Of a stretch of DNA of 64,000 nucleotides, positions 28,854 to 37,562 are shown piece by piece; within the stretch, counting starts at the first letter, position 1; every line of letters begins with the position of its first letter. The notes under the pieces are model-generated. The model was not told the origin of the DNA. It did not search any database and saw only the letters and a program-made list of their open reading frames with translations. This DNA comes from Elusimicrobia bacterium RIFOXYA2_FULL_47_53 (GTDB lineage Bacteria > Elusimicrobiota > Endomicrobiia > Endomicrobiales > XYA2-FULL-47-53), in NCBI GenBank assembly GCA_001800315.1, contig MGVE01000007.1, positions 128,636 through 192,635 of the forward strand. Reading direction: 5' to 3'. Made by a program: the position numbers and the translations under genes.

Positions 28854-29792
28854 TTACCGGGCCAGCAGCGCGGCTGTCTTTATGGCTTCAATCATGGAAG
28901 ACTCGTCAGCGATATTCCTGCCGGCTATATCAAAAGCTGTTCCGTGGCCAGGAGAGGTCCTGACAAAAGGCAGTCCCAGCGTGATATTTACTATCTTCTC
29001 CGCGGCCAGGCATTTCAACGGAGTCATAACCTGGTCGTGGTACATGCAGACCAGCAGGTCAAACAAACCGTTTTTCATTTTAAGCCAGGCGCTGTCATTG
29101 GGAAGCGGCCCCTGCGCCGAAAGTCCTCTTTTAACCAGGCGCTTTACTGCCGGAAGGATTATGATGTTCTCCTCGCCGCCGAGGTGGCCGCCCTCTCCGG
29201 CGTGGGGATTGAGAGCGCAGACGCCCAGGCGCGGTTTTCTAAAACGAAAATATTTTTTCAGGAAATCATCGGCAAGCAGGCAGGCCCTTATTATGTTATC
29301 GGCGTTCAGGGAAGAAGGCACATCACTGACAGGCAGATGCCTTGTAACCATAACGGCTCTTAAGTTTTGAGCCGCCATCATCATAGCGTAGTTTTTTGTT
29401 TTGGTGAGTTCTGCGAGAAGTTCGGTGTGGCCGCTGTATTTTTTGCCGGCCATATGAAAAGCTGCTTTTGAAATGGGAGCTGTCACAAGCGCGCGCGCCC
29501 GCTTGCTTTTTATAAGTCCAACTGCGGTTAATATGTACTCAAACGAAGCCGCCCCTGTGCCGGCTGATTCTATTCCGGGAACAAATTTAGTTTTGCCCTG
29601 GGGTAAAACTTCAACGAATTGAACGGGAAAGCGGCGGCTTATCGCGCGAAGAGCTAAACCCATTCCGGCGGAGCCAACCACTACGGGCCTGCAGAGTTTG
29701 TAAACAGAAGGCTCCTTAAGAGCCTTTATGGTCACTTCGGGGCCTATACCGGCGGGATCACCTGCTGTGATGGCAACTATAGGAAGCGGCAT
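28854..29792 (-). CDS. pdxA: 4-hydroxythreonine-4-phosphate dehydrogenase
   Basis: 312 residues. ITAGDPAGIGPEV at the start and the three metal-binding histidines in YSGHTELL, LNPHAGEGGHLG and MYHDQVMTPLK are all present. PdxA works in the DXP-dependent pyridoxal phosphate pathway. PdxJ is not in the window. Confidence 0.95.
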   Translation of the reverse strand: MPLPIVAITAGDPAGIGPEVTIKALKEPSVYKLCRPVVVGSAGMGLALRAISRRFPVQFVEVLPQGKTKFVPGIESAGTGAASFEYILTAVGLIKSKRARALVTAPISKAAFHMAGKKYSGHTELLAELTKTKNYAMMMAAQNLRAVMVTRHLPVSDVPSSLNADNIIRACLLADDFLKKYFRFRKPRLGVCALNPHAGEGGHLGGEENIIILPAVKRLVKRGLSAQGPLPNDSAWLKMKNGLFDLLVCMYHDQVMTPLKCLAAEKIVNITLGLPFVRTSPGHGTAFDIAGRNIADESSMIEAIKTAALLAR

Positions 29793-29839
29793 AGCGCAAA
29801 AGCCGGAACTGCTTTATACCACAAAACAGCCCCGGGCGT

Positions 29840-30892
29840 TTAGTCCTGTGAGTTTATCTTTATGCTTGATTTCGCGCGCAGGCCTTTGAGGTATTCTTCA
29901 TATTTGACCTGAGCCGACTTCTGGTAGAGGTATTGTTTAAGGTCGTTCTGGGCATCTTCAAAAGAAAGGCGTTTGCTGGCCTTCTTTTCATCAACCTTAA
30001 TTATGTGGTATCCGAAATCGGTCAGCACCGGCTCGGAAACCTGTCCGACCTGAAGAGAGAAAGCGGCTTTTTCAAATTCCGGAACCATATCGCCCTTGGC
30101 GAAATAACCGAGGTCGCCGCCGCGGTTTTTTGAGCCCGGGTCGTCGGAATACTTCTTCGCGAGCTCCGAAAAATCAGCGCCGCCCTTTAATTCTTTCTGA
30201 ACCTTCTTAATCTTAGCCAGAGCCGCTGACTTTTCAGCCATAGTGGCGTTTTTATCAATGGTGACAAGAATATGCTTTGCGCGAACCTGCTCGGAGCTTA
30301 CCCGGTTAAAGAGTTTCGCCAGCGTCTCAAGTTCATCCTCTTCCTTTTTATCAAGGCCGAGCTTTTTGCCTTCTATTTTACCCTGGATCTGGTCGTACAA
30401 TTTCTTAACATCGCCCTCCGCCGGCTGGCTGAGTTTGCTCTTTATTTCCTGCTCTATAAGCTTCATGACCATGAGCTGGTCCTCTATTCTTTTTTCAAAC
30501 TGCAGGCTTGTAAGCCCTTCTTTTTTAAGCTCGCCCTGAAACTCGGTCTCGGAAGGAAAACGGGAACGGACCTCTTTTACGCCCTGCTCCACATCCCTTT
30601 TTGAAACGCGGATCTTATCTTTCTTAGCCTGCTGTTTTAATATTCTGTCATCCACCATCTGGTCAAGCAGTTTGGTCTTAAATTCTTTTATTTTCTCGTC
30701 CGACAATTCCGACTCGGGAACCGAAGTTTTGTACTGTTCCAGAACCGGCATTACGGCCTTGTCAAATTCGGAGGACATAATAGCCTCGCCGTTGACAACC
30801 GCGATGGTTTTATCAACAACCTTGGCGAAAACCGAAGCTGAAAAAACCGCAAGAAGCGCTGCAAGTGCCACAAATTTACGATTAAAAAACAT
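29840..30892 (-). CDS. SurA-like periplasmic peptidyl-prolyl isomerase
   Basis: 350 residues. A signal peptide (ALAALLAVFSASVFA) precedes a SurA N-terminal type helical domain, and a parvulin rotamase domain occupies about residues 200-310 (RAKHILVTID; SKNRGGDLGYFAKGDMVPEFE; FGYHIIKV). It should assist folding of outer-membrane proteins. It lies downstream of a second parvulin gene, 26 bp apart. Confidence 0.92.
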   Translation of the reverse strand: MFFNRKFVALAALLAVFSASVFAKVVDKTIAVVNGEAIMSSEFDKAVMPVLEQYKTSVPESELSDEKIKEFKTKLLDQMVDDRILKQQAKKDKIRVSKRDVEQGVKEVRSRFPSETEFQGELKKEGLTSLQFEKRIEDQLMVMKLIEQEIKSKLSQPAEGDVKKLYDQIQGKIEGKKLGLDKKEEDELETLAKLFNRVSSEQVRAKHILVTIDKNATMAEKSAALAKIKKVQKELKGGADFSELAKKYSDDPGSKNRGGDLGYFAKGDMVPEFEKAAFSLQVGQVSEPVLTDFGYHIIKVDEKKASKRLSFEDAQNDLKQYLYQKSAQVKYEEYLKGLRAKSSIKINSQD

Positions 30893-30918
30893 TTCTGTCT
30901 CCTTTGTAACTCTCTTTC

Positions 30919-31836
30919 TTAGTTCTTTACCGACGCCGTCTTGCCCTGCCGGGGCGCGGGCGCGGCCTCCGCTTCAGCCGGAGTGACGGGTATCTCTTTT
31001 AAAAGGTCGTAATCAACCTTCAGTTTGTATTTGAGCTTCTGCGCTTCAATCCAGGCGTCAAACTTGTTCTTTTCCACAAGACGCTTAATCTCCGTCATGG
31101 TTTCTTCTTTGGATTTGGAGGCGATGCGCTTTTCCGATATTTTCTTAATGATGTGGTAGCCGAACTGCGTTTCAACTATATCGGATACCCGGCCGAGCTT
31201 CAAATTAAAAACCGCGTTTTCAAACTCCGGCACAAGCTCGCCCTTTCTGAAGGGCCCGATCTCTCCGCCTCTGGGCGCCGATACGGTATCGGTAGAAAGC
31301 TCTTTGACAAGCTTAACGAAATCCTCTCCCGCCTTAACTCTTTTTAGGGCTGCCTCGGCGGCCTCTCTGGTGGGAAGAAGAATATGCCGCACCGATATTT
31401 CAACCGGCCTGTCGTAATCTTTTTTGTGGTCGGCGTAATATTTATCAACTTCCTCGTCGCTGGCTTTTATGGACTTGGCGTGGAGATCGCTTATAAACAT
31501 CTCCATCTTAAGGTTATCTTCATACTCTTTGAGCCTCCGGGCCTGGTCCGCCTTAAAATCGTTCATTGACTTAATGTAGTCTTTCCGCTTGGCGATGCCG
31601 GCGCGGCGGGCGTCTTCCATGACAAGGCGCTCTCTTATTATAAGGTCCACAAACTGTTTTCTGCCGGCCTGTGTGTCAAGATAGCCTCTGTAAGCGGGCG
31701 GTGTTTCCTTAAGGCGCTCCTCTATCATACCGAGCGTAACCCTGTCTTTGCCGATTACGGCGACAATTTTGCCGCTGTTTGAACAGGCAGAAAACCCGGC
31801 CAACACGGCAAACGCGAAAAACAATATTTTTTTCAT
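30919..31836 (-). CDS. Parvulin-type foldase, probable lipoprotein
   Basis: 305 residues. The N-terminus KKILFFAFAVLAGFSACSN resembles a lipoprotein signal with Cys18 as the acylation site, though Phe at the -3 position is unusual. A parvulin domain lies at about residues 145-240 (VRHILLPTREAAEAAL; GEIGPFRKGELVPEFE; QFGYHIIKK). Role as in PrsA/PpiD-like foldases outside the inner membrane. Confidence 0.9.
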   Translation of the reverse strand: MKKILFFAFAVLAGFSACSNSGKIVAVIGKDRVTLGMIEERLKETPPAYRGYLDTQAGRKQFVDLIIRERLVMEDARRAGIAKRKDYIKSMNDFKADQARRLKEYEDNLKMEMFISDLHAKSIKASDEEVDKYYADHKKDYDRPVEISVRHILLPTREAAEAALKRVKAGEDFVKLVKELSTDTVSAPRGGEIGPFRKGELVPEFENAVFNLKLGRVSDIVETQFGYHIIKKISEKRIASKSKEETMTEIKRLVEKNKFDAWIEAQKLKYKLKVDYDLLKEIPVTPAEAEAAPAPRQGKTASVKN

Positions 31837-31865
31837 TATATTTATCTCTCCCTCTGCTTAAAATG

Positions 31866-31902
31866 AAGTTTAATGTTAACAAATTTATTATTTAAAAGTC
31901 AA
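31866..31902 (-). promoter_or_regulatory. Promoter of the parvulin operon
   Basis: TTGACT at 31897-31902, an 18-bp spacer and TAACAT at 31873-31878 on the minus strand, about 30 bp ahead of the first foldase start codon. The -10 box is moderate. Confidence 0.55.
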
Positions 31903-31920
31903 TTATCTTTTCACCCCCTT

Positions 31921-31958
31921 TATCAGTGATAAGGGATAAGTGGTAAGTGATAAGTGAG
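31921..31958 (+). repeat. Degenerate heptad array (TAAGNGN type)
   Basis: Consecutive 7-8 bp units of the form GATAAGG, GATAAGTG, GTAAGTGA. Similar arrays occur at 49404-49437, inverted at 49459-49487, and at 63923-63951, always between genes. Confidence 0.6.
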
Positions 31959-31996
31959 CGTCAACGGCGGTTATAAGTTTTAAGCTCTAAGTTATA

Positions 31997-32044
31997 GGAT
32001 GACGGCGCTCTACGGAACGCGCAGCAAGCTGCGCAGCTACAAAA
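31997..32044 (+). repeat. Dispersed palindromic repeat family D, copy 1
   Basis: A 48-bp block GATGACGGCGCT..CGGAACGCGCAGCAAGCTGCGC..CTACAAAA that recurs nearly unchanged at 44200-44248. A degenerate shorter form is at about 48095-48123. The core GCGCAG-CAAG-CTGCGC is a palindrome. In both full copies a unit of the 27-bp repeat follows. Confidence 0.7.
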
Positions 32045-32070
32045 TCATTTACTGCGGGATCGCTTTTCGC

Positions 32071-32178
32071 TACTGAACCCTTGGCGAACTGTCCCGCCAC
32101 TGAACCGTTGGCGGGCTGACCCGCCACTGAACCTTCGGCGGGCTGACCCGCCACTGAACCTTCGGCGGGCTGACCCGC
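32071..32178 (+). repeat. 27-bp tandem repeat, four units
   Basis: Units at 32071-32097, 32098-32124, 32125-32151 and 32152-32178. The last two are identical (CACTGAACCTTCGGCGGGCT plus GACCCGC), the first two more diverged. Each unit contains a GGCGGG/CCCGCC type inverted repeat. Confidence 0.85.
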
Positions 32179-32291
32179 CGCACTGGGCCTCGGCATAACA
32201 GCAAAGGCCGCGAAATAAAAAACGCGCCTCTAAAAGACGCGCAATAAAAATTCCAAACGGCTCTCGCAAAGTTAAGCCGCAGCACTGAAAA

Positions 32292-32585
32292 CTAATAGTT
32301 TTCGTAAGCTTCCATAATAGCTTCATCTCTGCTTATTTTTTCCATTTTAAGGTATATGCCGTTGTATCTCCAGGTGTTTCCGTCCATGTCCAGGCAAAGG
32401 TATCTGCGGGTATTTTTATGTTTGTAGCGGTATATCACAGTGTTACCCTTAATTTCAAACCTGTTCACATAGGCGAAATCCTCAACGCGGTCCGCTCCGA
32501 TAAATTTCTCCAGAGCGTCGTAGTTAGGGTCTCCGAGTTCACAGTCAAATATTGTTATCTTTTCCCCGTCAACCGGCTCTTTCAT
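32292..32585 (-). CDS. Hypothetical protein
   Basis: 97 residues from the ATG at 32585, chosen because GGAG lies 7 bp ahead; an upstream in-frame ATG at 32621 lacks such a site. No signal or membrane segment. The sequence is rich in Tyr and charged residues (VIYRYKHKNTRRYLCLDMDG, NTWRYNGIYLKMEKISRDEA) and looks like a small alpha/beta cytoplasmic protein. I do not recognise the family. It follows mfd by 123 bp on the same strand. Confidence 0.65.
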   Translation of the reverse strand: MKEPVDGEKITIFDCELGDPNYDALEKFIGADRVEDFAYVNRFEIKGNTVIYRYKHKNTRRYLCLDMDGNTWRYNGIYLKMEKISRDEAIMEAYENY

Positions 32586-32708
32586 CAGTTTACTCCGAAA
32601 GTAAAAGTTTTGGCCATCCATTCAAATAATTGTTCGCGTAATTCTACATATTTCAAGAGCATTTTACAAACACACCATCCCGGAGCTTTAAGGCCTCCGA
32701 GTTGCACA

Positions 32709-35700
32709 TTAGAGGTACCTTTTGAAACCTGAAACGAAAGCCTTAATATAGCCTATCACGGGCGCGCCGAACATATCCTTTCTGAGCCTTATCCCGTAAC
32801 TTTCGCCCCTGATAAACTCCAGGAGACCGGAATAATCCGAAGCCATGGAAAGCACTTTCTCGGGAGCCACATTTATGCCGGGCTCAAAATAGAGCGAAAC
32901 GAATGTTTTGTCCTCAACAATGCTTTTAACCTTCTGTTTTCGCGCCGCCTGTTTTATTTTTGTAATCTCCAGAAGGTTTTCCACGGCTCCAGGCATCCTG
33001 CCGAAACGATCCAGCATCTCCTCCTTTACCGCGGCGATATCATCTTCGGTCGCGCAAAGGCCCAGCTTTCTATAAAAAAGAATTCTCACATCCTCGGCCT
33101 CAATATATTCCGAGGGGATAAAGGCGGGCGCCATAAAATCCACGGCAGTCCTGGCTTCCTCATCCCCGCCTTCCTGCAAAGCAGCCCCTTTGAGCTTTTT
33201 GCTGGCCTCGTCAATAAGCCTTGAATAAAGCTCAAATCCGATTTCACGAACGAAACCGTGCTGTTCGGCCCCGAGTATATTGCCCGCGCCTCTTATTTCC
33301 AGATCCCTTAAAGCGAGACGGAACCCTGAGCCCAGCTCGCCGAATTCCTGAAGAGCCTCTAAGCGCTTGGACGCCTCTTCGGTGATGGTTTTGGCCGTGT
33401 AAAAAAGGTAACAGAAAGCTTTCTGTTTTTCCCTGCCGACCCTGCCCCTTAGCTGGTAGAGCTGGGAGAGCCCGAAGTTTTCGGCTTCCTCAATAATTAT
33501 CGTGTTGACTGAAGGAATATCAAGCCCCGACTCTATTATGGTAGTGGCGATAAGCGCGTCTAATTTCTTGTGCATGAAATCCCACATAACCTTTTCTATC
33601 TGATGCCCTCCCATCTGTCCGTGCACGACCCCGAAACGCGCCTCCGGCACGAGTTTTTTTAACTCATCGGCCTTGGCGAGTATGGTTTCCACCCTGTTGT
33701 GCACATAGTAAACCTGTCCGCCGCGGGACATTTCCGCGGCTATAATTGTTTTCACGGCTTTTTCATCGTAGGAACTCAGATGGGTTTCTATGGGCAGACG
33801 GCCGTAGGGCGGAGTTTCTATGACCGAGAGGTCCTTGAGGTTGGAAAGCGCGAAGGAAAGCGTCCGCGGGATGGGTGTTGCCGTCATCATGAGCACATCT
33901 ATATTCTTCCTCATCGCTTTAATCTTTTCTTTTTGTTTGACTCCGAAGCGGTGTTCCTCGTCAATTATCAGAAGGCCCAGGTCCTTAAATGAAATATCTT
34001 TCTGAATCAGCCTGTGGGTGCCGATTACTATATCCAGCTCACCGGCCTTAATATCTTCAATTATTTTTGCCTGCTCTTTTTTTGTCTGAAAGCGGCTTAA
34101 AAGGGCTATTTTTACGGGGAAGGGCGAGAGGCGGTTGGAAAATGTGTTGTAGTGCTGTTCGGCGAGCACCGTCGTGGGCACAAGCACCGCGACCTGCCTT
34201 GAGTTGACGGCCACCTTAAAAGCGGCTCGCACCGCGACCTCGGTTTTCCCGAAACCCACATCGCCGCAGACCAGCCGCTCCATGGGCCGGGGCTGTTCTA
34301 AGTCGCGCATAACTTCTTCAATGCTTCTCTGCTGATCCTCGGTCTCGCTGAAGGGAAAAGAATCGGCGAGCTCTTTTTCCCAGAGAGTCTCGCGCGGGAA
34401 CGAATAGCCCTGCAGGCCCTGCCTCTGGGCGTAAAGTTTCAGTAATTCTTCCGCGAGAGCCTTGGCTCCTTCCTTTGCCCTGTGGGTCGCCTTCTCCCAG
34501 GCGCCCGTATCAAGCGAATAAAGCCTGGGCCTCTGGCCCTCCAGCCCCACATATTTTTTTACCACGCCAAAATCATCCGGCGGGATGTAGAGCTTATCGC
34601 CGCCTTTATACTCAATGCAAAGATATTCGGATTCCTGCTCGGGCCTTGTTATCCGGCGCAGGCCCAGATAACGGCCTATGCCGTATTTCTCGTGCACTAC
34701 ATAATCGTTTTTTGATATCTCCCATAACCCCTCAAGCCTGCGCCCGCTTTTAAACTTCGGGAAACTTACCTGCTTGCGCTTATAGAGTATCTCCTGGGCC
34801 GCGAAAACCGCGATTTTTCTATTCGGCGAAAAAAAGCCGTCTGCCAGCGCTCCGAAGTAAAGCGGCGGCATAACCTCTGAACGCAAATTCTCGGAAAATA
34901 TGTCCTCCACGCGTTCCTTCTCGCCCTGGTTGGCGCAGAAAATCATGGATTTATATCCGCCGGCGGCGAATTTAGCAAACTCATTTAAAAAAAGTTTGTA
35001 ATTTGCCCCCCACCTGACAAACGGCCTGAAATTCGCGTCTTCCGCGTTAAGCGTGTCGGTGACGGGAGAATTTATCAGGAGGTTGTAATTTTTTAACAGA
35101 GGAATATTCTGAGCGTATTCTGGAGAATCAATAAAAGCTTTTGTGTCCCGCGGCAGATAGTCCGAAAGATAAGAATCGGCATTTTCTTTTGCCGGCGATA
35201 TAGAGCAGGAATTCAGGAATTTTCCTGAACGCTGGCTGGCGCTGTCAAACTCCCGGATGGATTCCACGCACTCTAAATTAAAAACTATTCTAAAGGGCCC
35301 TTCCCGGTCAACCGGCCAGATGTCAAAAACCTCGCCGCGCCTTGCAAACTGCCCTCTTTCCTCCACGAAATCACAGCGCGCGTAGCCGAGCTCCATGCAC
35401 AGGAAAAAAAGGGTTTCAAAGCTAACAGTATCGCCGAGAGAAAATACTTTCAGCAGCGACTTGAAACGCGCGGGAGAATTCGTTTTGGCCGCCAGGGATT
35501 CCGGCGTGGCAAGCACAATGCCGCGCGCCGATTCAATAAGGCTTTTAAGGGTGTTTACCCGTTCCTGCTGGTTAAAAGAGGAATATTCCAGTATTTTCGG
35601 GTTACCGAAAATCTGCGCCAGCGAAACAAAAGAATCGTGCAGAGCGCCGTAATCTTCCTCAGAAACCACTACAAGCAGAGCCTCCCCTTTGGCATAATTC

Positions 35701-35759
35701 TCAAGAAGGTAGAATGCTTTTGAACTGCCGGATAATCCGCTTAATTTTTTATGTGTCAG
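32709..35759 (-). CDS. mfd: Transcription-repair coupling factor Mfd
   Basis: 1016 residues if translation starts at the CTG at 35759. The Mfd-like sequence GLSGSSKAFYLLENYAKGEA lies ahead of the first GTG (35669), so a start there would remove conserved N-terminal sequence. No ATG, GTG or TTG exists between that part and an in-frame stop; CTG has GGAG 7 bp before it. Domains: UvrB-like N-terminus, CarD-like RNA polymerase interaction domain near residue 350 (NDYVVHEKYGIGRYLG), DEAD-box helicase (VCGDVGFGKTEVAVRAAF, IIDEEHRFG) and a TRCF C-terminus. Mfd removes stalled RNA polymerase and recruits UvrA. Confidence 0.95.
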   Translation of the reverse strand: MTHKKLSGLSGSSKAFYLLENYAKGEALLVVVSEEDYGALHDSFVSLAQIFGNPKILEYSSFNQQERVNTLKSLIESARGIVLATPESLAAKTNSPARFKSLLKVFSLGDTVSFETLFFLCMELGYARCDFVEERGQFARRGEVFDIWPVDREGPFRIVFNLECVESIREFDSASQRSGKFLNSCSISPAKENADSYLSDYLPRDTKAFIDSPEYAQNIPLLKNYNLLINSPVTDTLNAEDANFRPFVRWGANYKLFLNEFAKFAAGGYKSMIFCANQGEKERVEDIFSENLRSEVMPPLYFGALADGFFSPNRKIAVFAAQEILYKRKQVSFPKFKSGRRLEGLWEISKNDYVVHEKYGIGRYLGLRRITRPEQESEYLCIEYKGGDKLYIPPDDFGVVKKYVGLEGQRPRLYSLDTGAWEKATHRAKEGAKALAEELLKLYAQRQGLQGYSFPRETLWEKELADSFPFSETEDQQRSIEEVMRDLEQPRPMERLVCGDVGFGKTEVAVRAAFKVAVNSRQVAVLVPTTVLAEQHYNTFSNRLSPFPVKIALLSRFQTKKEQAKIIEDIKAGELDIVIGTHRLIQKDISFKDLGLLIIDEEHRFGVKQKEKIKAMRKNIDVLMMTATPIPRTLSFALSNLKDLSVIETPPYGRLPIETHLSSYDEKAVKTIIAAEMSRGGQVYYVHNRVETILAKADELKKLVPEARFGVVHGQMGGHQIEKVMWDFMHKKLDALIATTIIESGLDIPSVNTIIIEEAENFGLSQLYQLRGRVGREKQKAFCYLFYTAKTITEEASKRLEALQEFGELGSGFRLALRDLEIRGAGNILGAEQHGFVREIGFELYSRLIDEASKKLKGAALQEGGDEEARTAVDFMAPAFIPSEYIEAEDVRILFYRKLGLCATEDDIAAVKEEMLDRFGRMPGAVENLLEITKIKQAARKQKVKSIVEDKTFVSLYFEPGINVAPEKVLSMASDYSGLLEFIRGESYGIRLRKDMFGAPVIGYIKAFVSGFKRYL

Positions 35760-35785
35760 ACATTTCTCCGATTTTCTAGCTTTCT

Positions 35786-35801
35786 CTGCGATATTCTACC
35801 A
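35786..35801 (-). promoter_or_regulatory. Probable mfd promoter (extended -10)
   Basis: TGGTAGAAT at 35793-35801 on the minus strand has the TGn extension and a TAGAAT box; there is no good -35 at standard spacing. The predicted start near 35786 leaves about 27 nt of leader with a ribosome-binding site before the CTG codon. Confidence 0.5.
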
Positions 35802-35805
35802 TAAT

Positions 35806-35828
35806 TTTGACTTATATATTGAGTCAAA
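35806..35828. promoter_or_regulatory. Inverted repeat between divergent promoters
   Basis: TTTGACT and AGTCAAA, 9 bp apart, form a 23-bp inverted repeat centred between mfd and the Memo-AMMECR1 gene. It overlaps the -35 regions of both predicted promoters, as an operator would. Confidence 0.5.
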
Positions 35829-35830
35829 TT

Positions 35831-35847
35831 TGCTATAATTTTGGTGT
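35831..35847 (+). promoter_or_regulatory. Promoter of Memo-AMMECR1 gene (extended -10)
   Basis: TTGCTATAAT at 35830-35839 contains a TGn extension and a perfect TATAAT. The predicted start, about 7 bp downstream, falls at or just before the ATG at 35848, so the mRNA would be leaderless or nearly so; no ribosome-binding site is seen. Confidence 0.6.
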
Positions 35848-37422
35848 ATGAACATTAAGCTTCTTCTGCTTCTACTGGCGGCGCCTCAGGTTATTTTTTC
35901 AGCGCCCCGCCCCGCGGCCGCGGCCGGCGGTTTTTATCCGTCGGGCAGAAACGAGCTGATAGCCGCCGTTGACAGATTTCTTGCCCAAGCTCCGCTGACG
36001 CCGCTTAAATCCCGCGCTATCGCGATACTTGTGCCGCACGCGGGATATGAATATTCCGGGCAGGTTGCCGCCTCGGCCTACAAAACCGTTAACAGCCGCG
36101 GCATAAACACCGTTATCGTTATAGGCAACAGCCATCATTTTCTTTTAAAAAAAGGTGCGGTTTATCCTTCCGGTAGTTTTGCCACTCCTTTGGGTTCGGT
36201 GGAAATAGATTCGGAACTCGCCTCCCGTATTCTGGCGCGCACAGGCCTGCTAAGAGCAGACAAGGAACCTCATGACCCCGAGCATTCCATTGAAGTTCAG
36301 CTTCCTTTTCTCCAGAGAGTTCTCCCTGAATTTAAAATAGTGCCCATACTGCTTTCATCCATGACGCTTGAGGACACAGAAAAAATAGCCGGAGCCATAG
36401 CAGCTTCTCTCAAAGAGCTTGGCCTCTCAAAAACGACTTTGCTGATAGCCTCCTCTGATTTATCTCACTATCCGGGTTACGCTGACGCCGTCATCTCCGA
36501 TTCTAAAGCCCTATCGGCGATAACAGCGATGGACCCGCCCCTTCTGCAAAAACAGATATTTTCCATAGAAGGCTCTGCAGCGCCGAAGCTGGAGTGCGTA
36601 TTATGCGCGAGGGAAAGCGTATATACCGTTCTATACACGGCAAAAATGCTCGGAGCCGATTCAGCGAAAGTGCTTTCCCGCGCCAACTCAGGAGACATAA
36701 CCGGCGGCCGAGACAAAGTCGTGGGCTACGCCGCAGCGGTATTTTTTTCTTCGCGCGGACAGCGCCCGGAGATTACAAAGAGTAAACCTTCAGACAGTTA
36801 TACGGTAAATAAGGCGCAATCATGCGATTACCGGCAAACCCCGAAAAAAGAGCTAAAAAAGGAGCAAAAAATGACTGGATTTTCTGTAAGCCCTCAAGGG
36901 CAGAAAGAACTGCTTGCCGCGGCGAGATACTCCATTGAACGGACGCTTGAAACAGGAAAGACTCCCCGAATCAACTCAAAAACCGAAGAACTGAAAAAAC
37001 CGGCCGCTGTTTTTGTGACCTTAAACGAGCAGGGCAGCCTGAGGGGATGCATAGGCACTACCGCGCCGAGAGAGCCGCTTATTGACGCTGTAACGCAGAT
37101 GGCCGCAGCCGCAGCCTTTGAAGACCCGAGGTTTAACCGTGTAAGCGCCGGCGAATTAAAAGATATTAAGATTGAAATTTCCGTGCTCTCTCCGATGCAG
37201 AGAGTAAAAGATGCCGGCGAGATAAAGGAAAATATTCACGGCGTAATGGTGAAAAAAGGCCCGCGGTCCGGCCTTTTTCTGCCGCAGGTTTGGGAGCACT
37301 TCAACAGAAAGGAAGATTTCTTAAACGAACTATGTTCTCAGAAGGCGGGGCTTGAGGCGGACGCGTGGAAAAAACCGGAAACAGAACTGTACATCTTTAC
37401 GGTCTTCGCGTTTGAAGAATAG
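35848..37422 (+). CDS. Memo-AMMECR1 fusion protein, probably exported
   Basis: 524 residues. Residues 1-19 look like a signal peptide. Residues 25-310 match the Memo family (AmmeMemoRadiSam system protein B): ILVPHAGYEYSGQVAASAY, VIGNSHHF, HDPEHSIEVQLPFLQ and IASSDLSHY supply the usual metal-binding His residues. After a Lys/Ser-rich linker, residues 345-524 match AMMECR1 (system protein A) with VFVTLNEQGSLRGCIGT and AAFEDPRFNRVS. The third member of the triad, a radical SAM protein, is not in the window. The biochemical role of the triad is unknown to me. A signal peptide on this fusion is unusual. Confidence 0.85.
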   Translation: MNIKLLLLLLAAPQVIFSAPRPAAAAGGFYPSGRNELIAAVDRFLAQAPLTPLKSRAIAILVPHAGYEYSGQVAASAYKTVNSRGINTVIVIGNSHHFLLKKGAVYPSGSFATPLGSVEIDSELASRILARTGLLRADKEPHDPEHSIEVQLPFLQRVLPEFKIVPILLSSMTLEDTEKIAGAIAASLKELGLSKTTLLIASSDLSHYPGYADAVISDSKALSAITAMDPPLLQKQIFSIEGSAAPKLECVLCARESVYTVLYTAKMLGADSAKVLSRANSGDITGGRDKVVGYAAAVFFSSRGQRPEITKSKPSDSYTVNKAQSCDYRQTPKKELKKEQKMTGFSVSPQGQKELLAAARYSIERTLETGKTPRINSKTEELKKPAAVFVTLNEQGSLRGCIGTTAPREPLIDAVTQMAAAAAFEDPRFNRVSAGELKDIKIEISVLSPMQRVKDAGEIKENIHGVMVKKGPRSGLFLPQVWEHFNRKEDFLNELCSQKAGLEADAWKKPETELYIFTVFAFEE

Positions 37423-37562
37423 CGGCGAGTATTCGGAAACAGGAAGCGAAGCAAATGAAAAGCCGGACATTTATAATTGAAGCAAAAACTTAACGCGACG
37501 GCCGCGCCTTCAATTGGACTTTGCGATGATACTGAGCGGGAAATATTTCGCGGTAAATTTGA

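Larger units (their letters stand above)
31837..32291. other. Repeat-rich intergenic region
   Basis: Holds the parvulin promoter, a degenerate heptad array (31921-31958), a palindromic repeat (31997-32044) and a 27-bp tandem repeat (32071-32178). Minus-strand open frames here (for example 32045-32326) encode only translations of the tandem repeat and I do not call them genes. Confidence 0.7.

Noticed and set aside
32071-32178. Possible CRISPR array
   Set aside because: The units are directly adjacent without spacers and no cas gene is present.
32045-32326. Minus-strand open frames with repeated RVSPPKVQW or AGQPAEGSV units
   Set aside because: They are translations of the 27-bp tandem repeat in several frames, with no initiation signal and overlap with the hypothetical gene's end.
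37475-37515. Inverted repeat AATTGAAG/CTTCAATT after the Memo-AMMECR1 gene
   Set aside because: Considered as a terminator, but the loop is long (25 nt) and no T tract follows.
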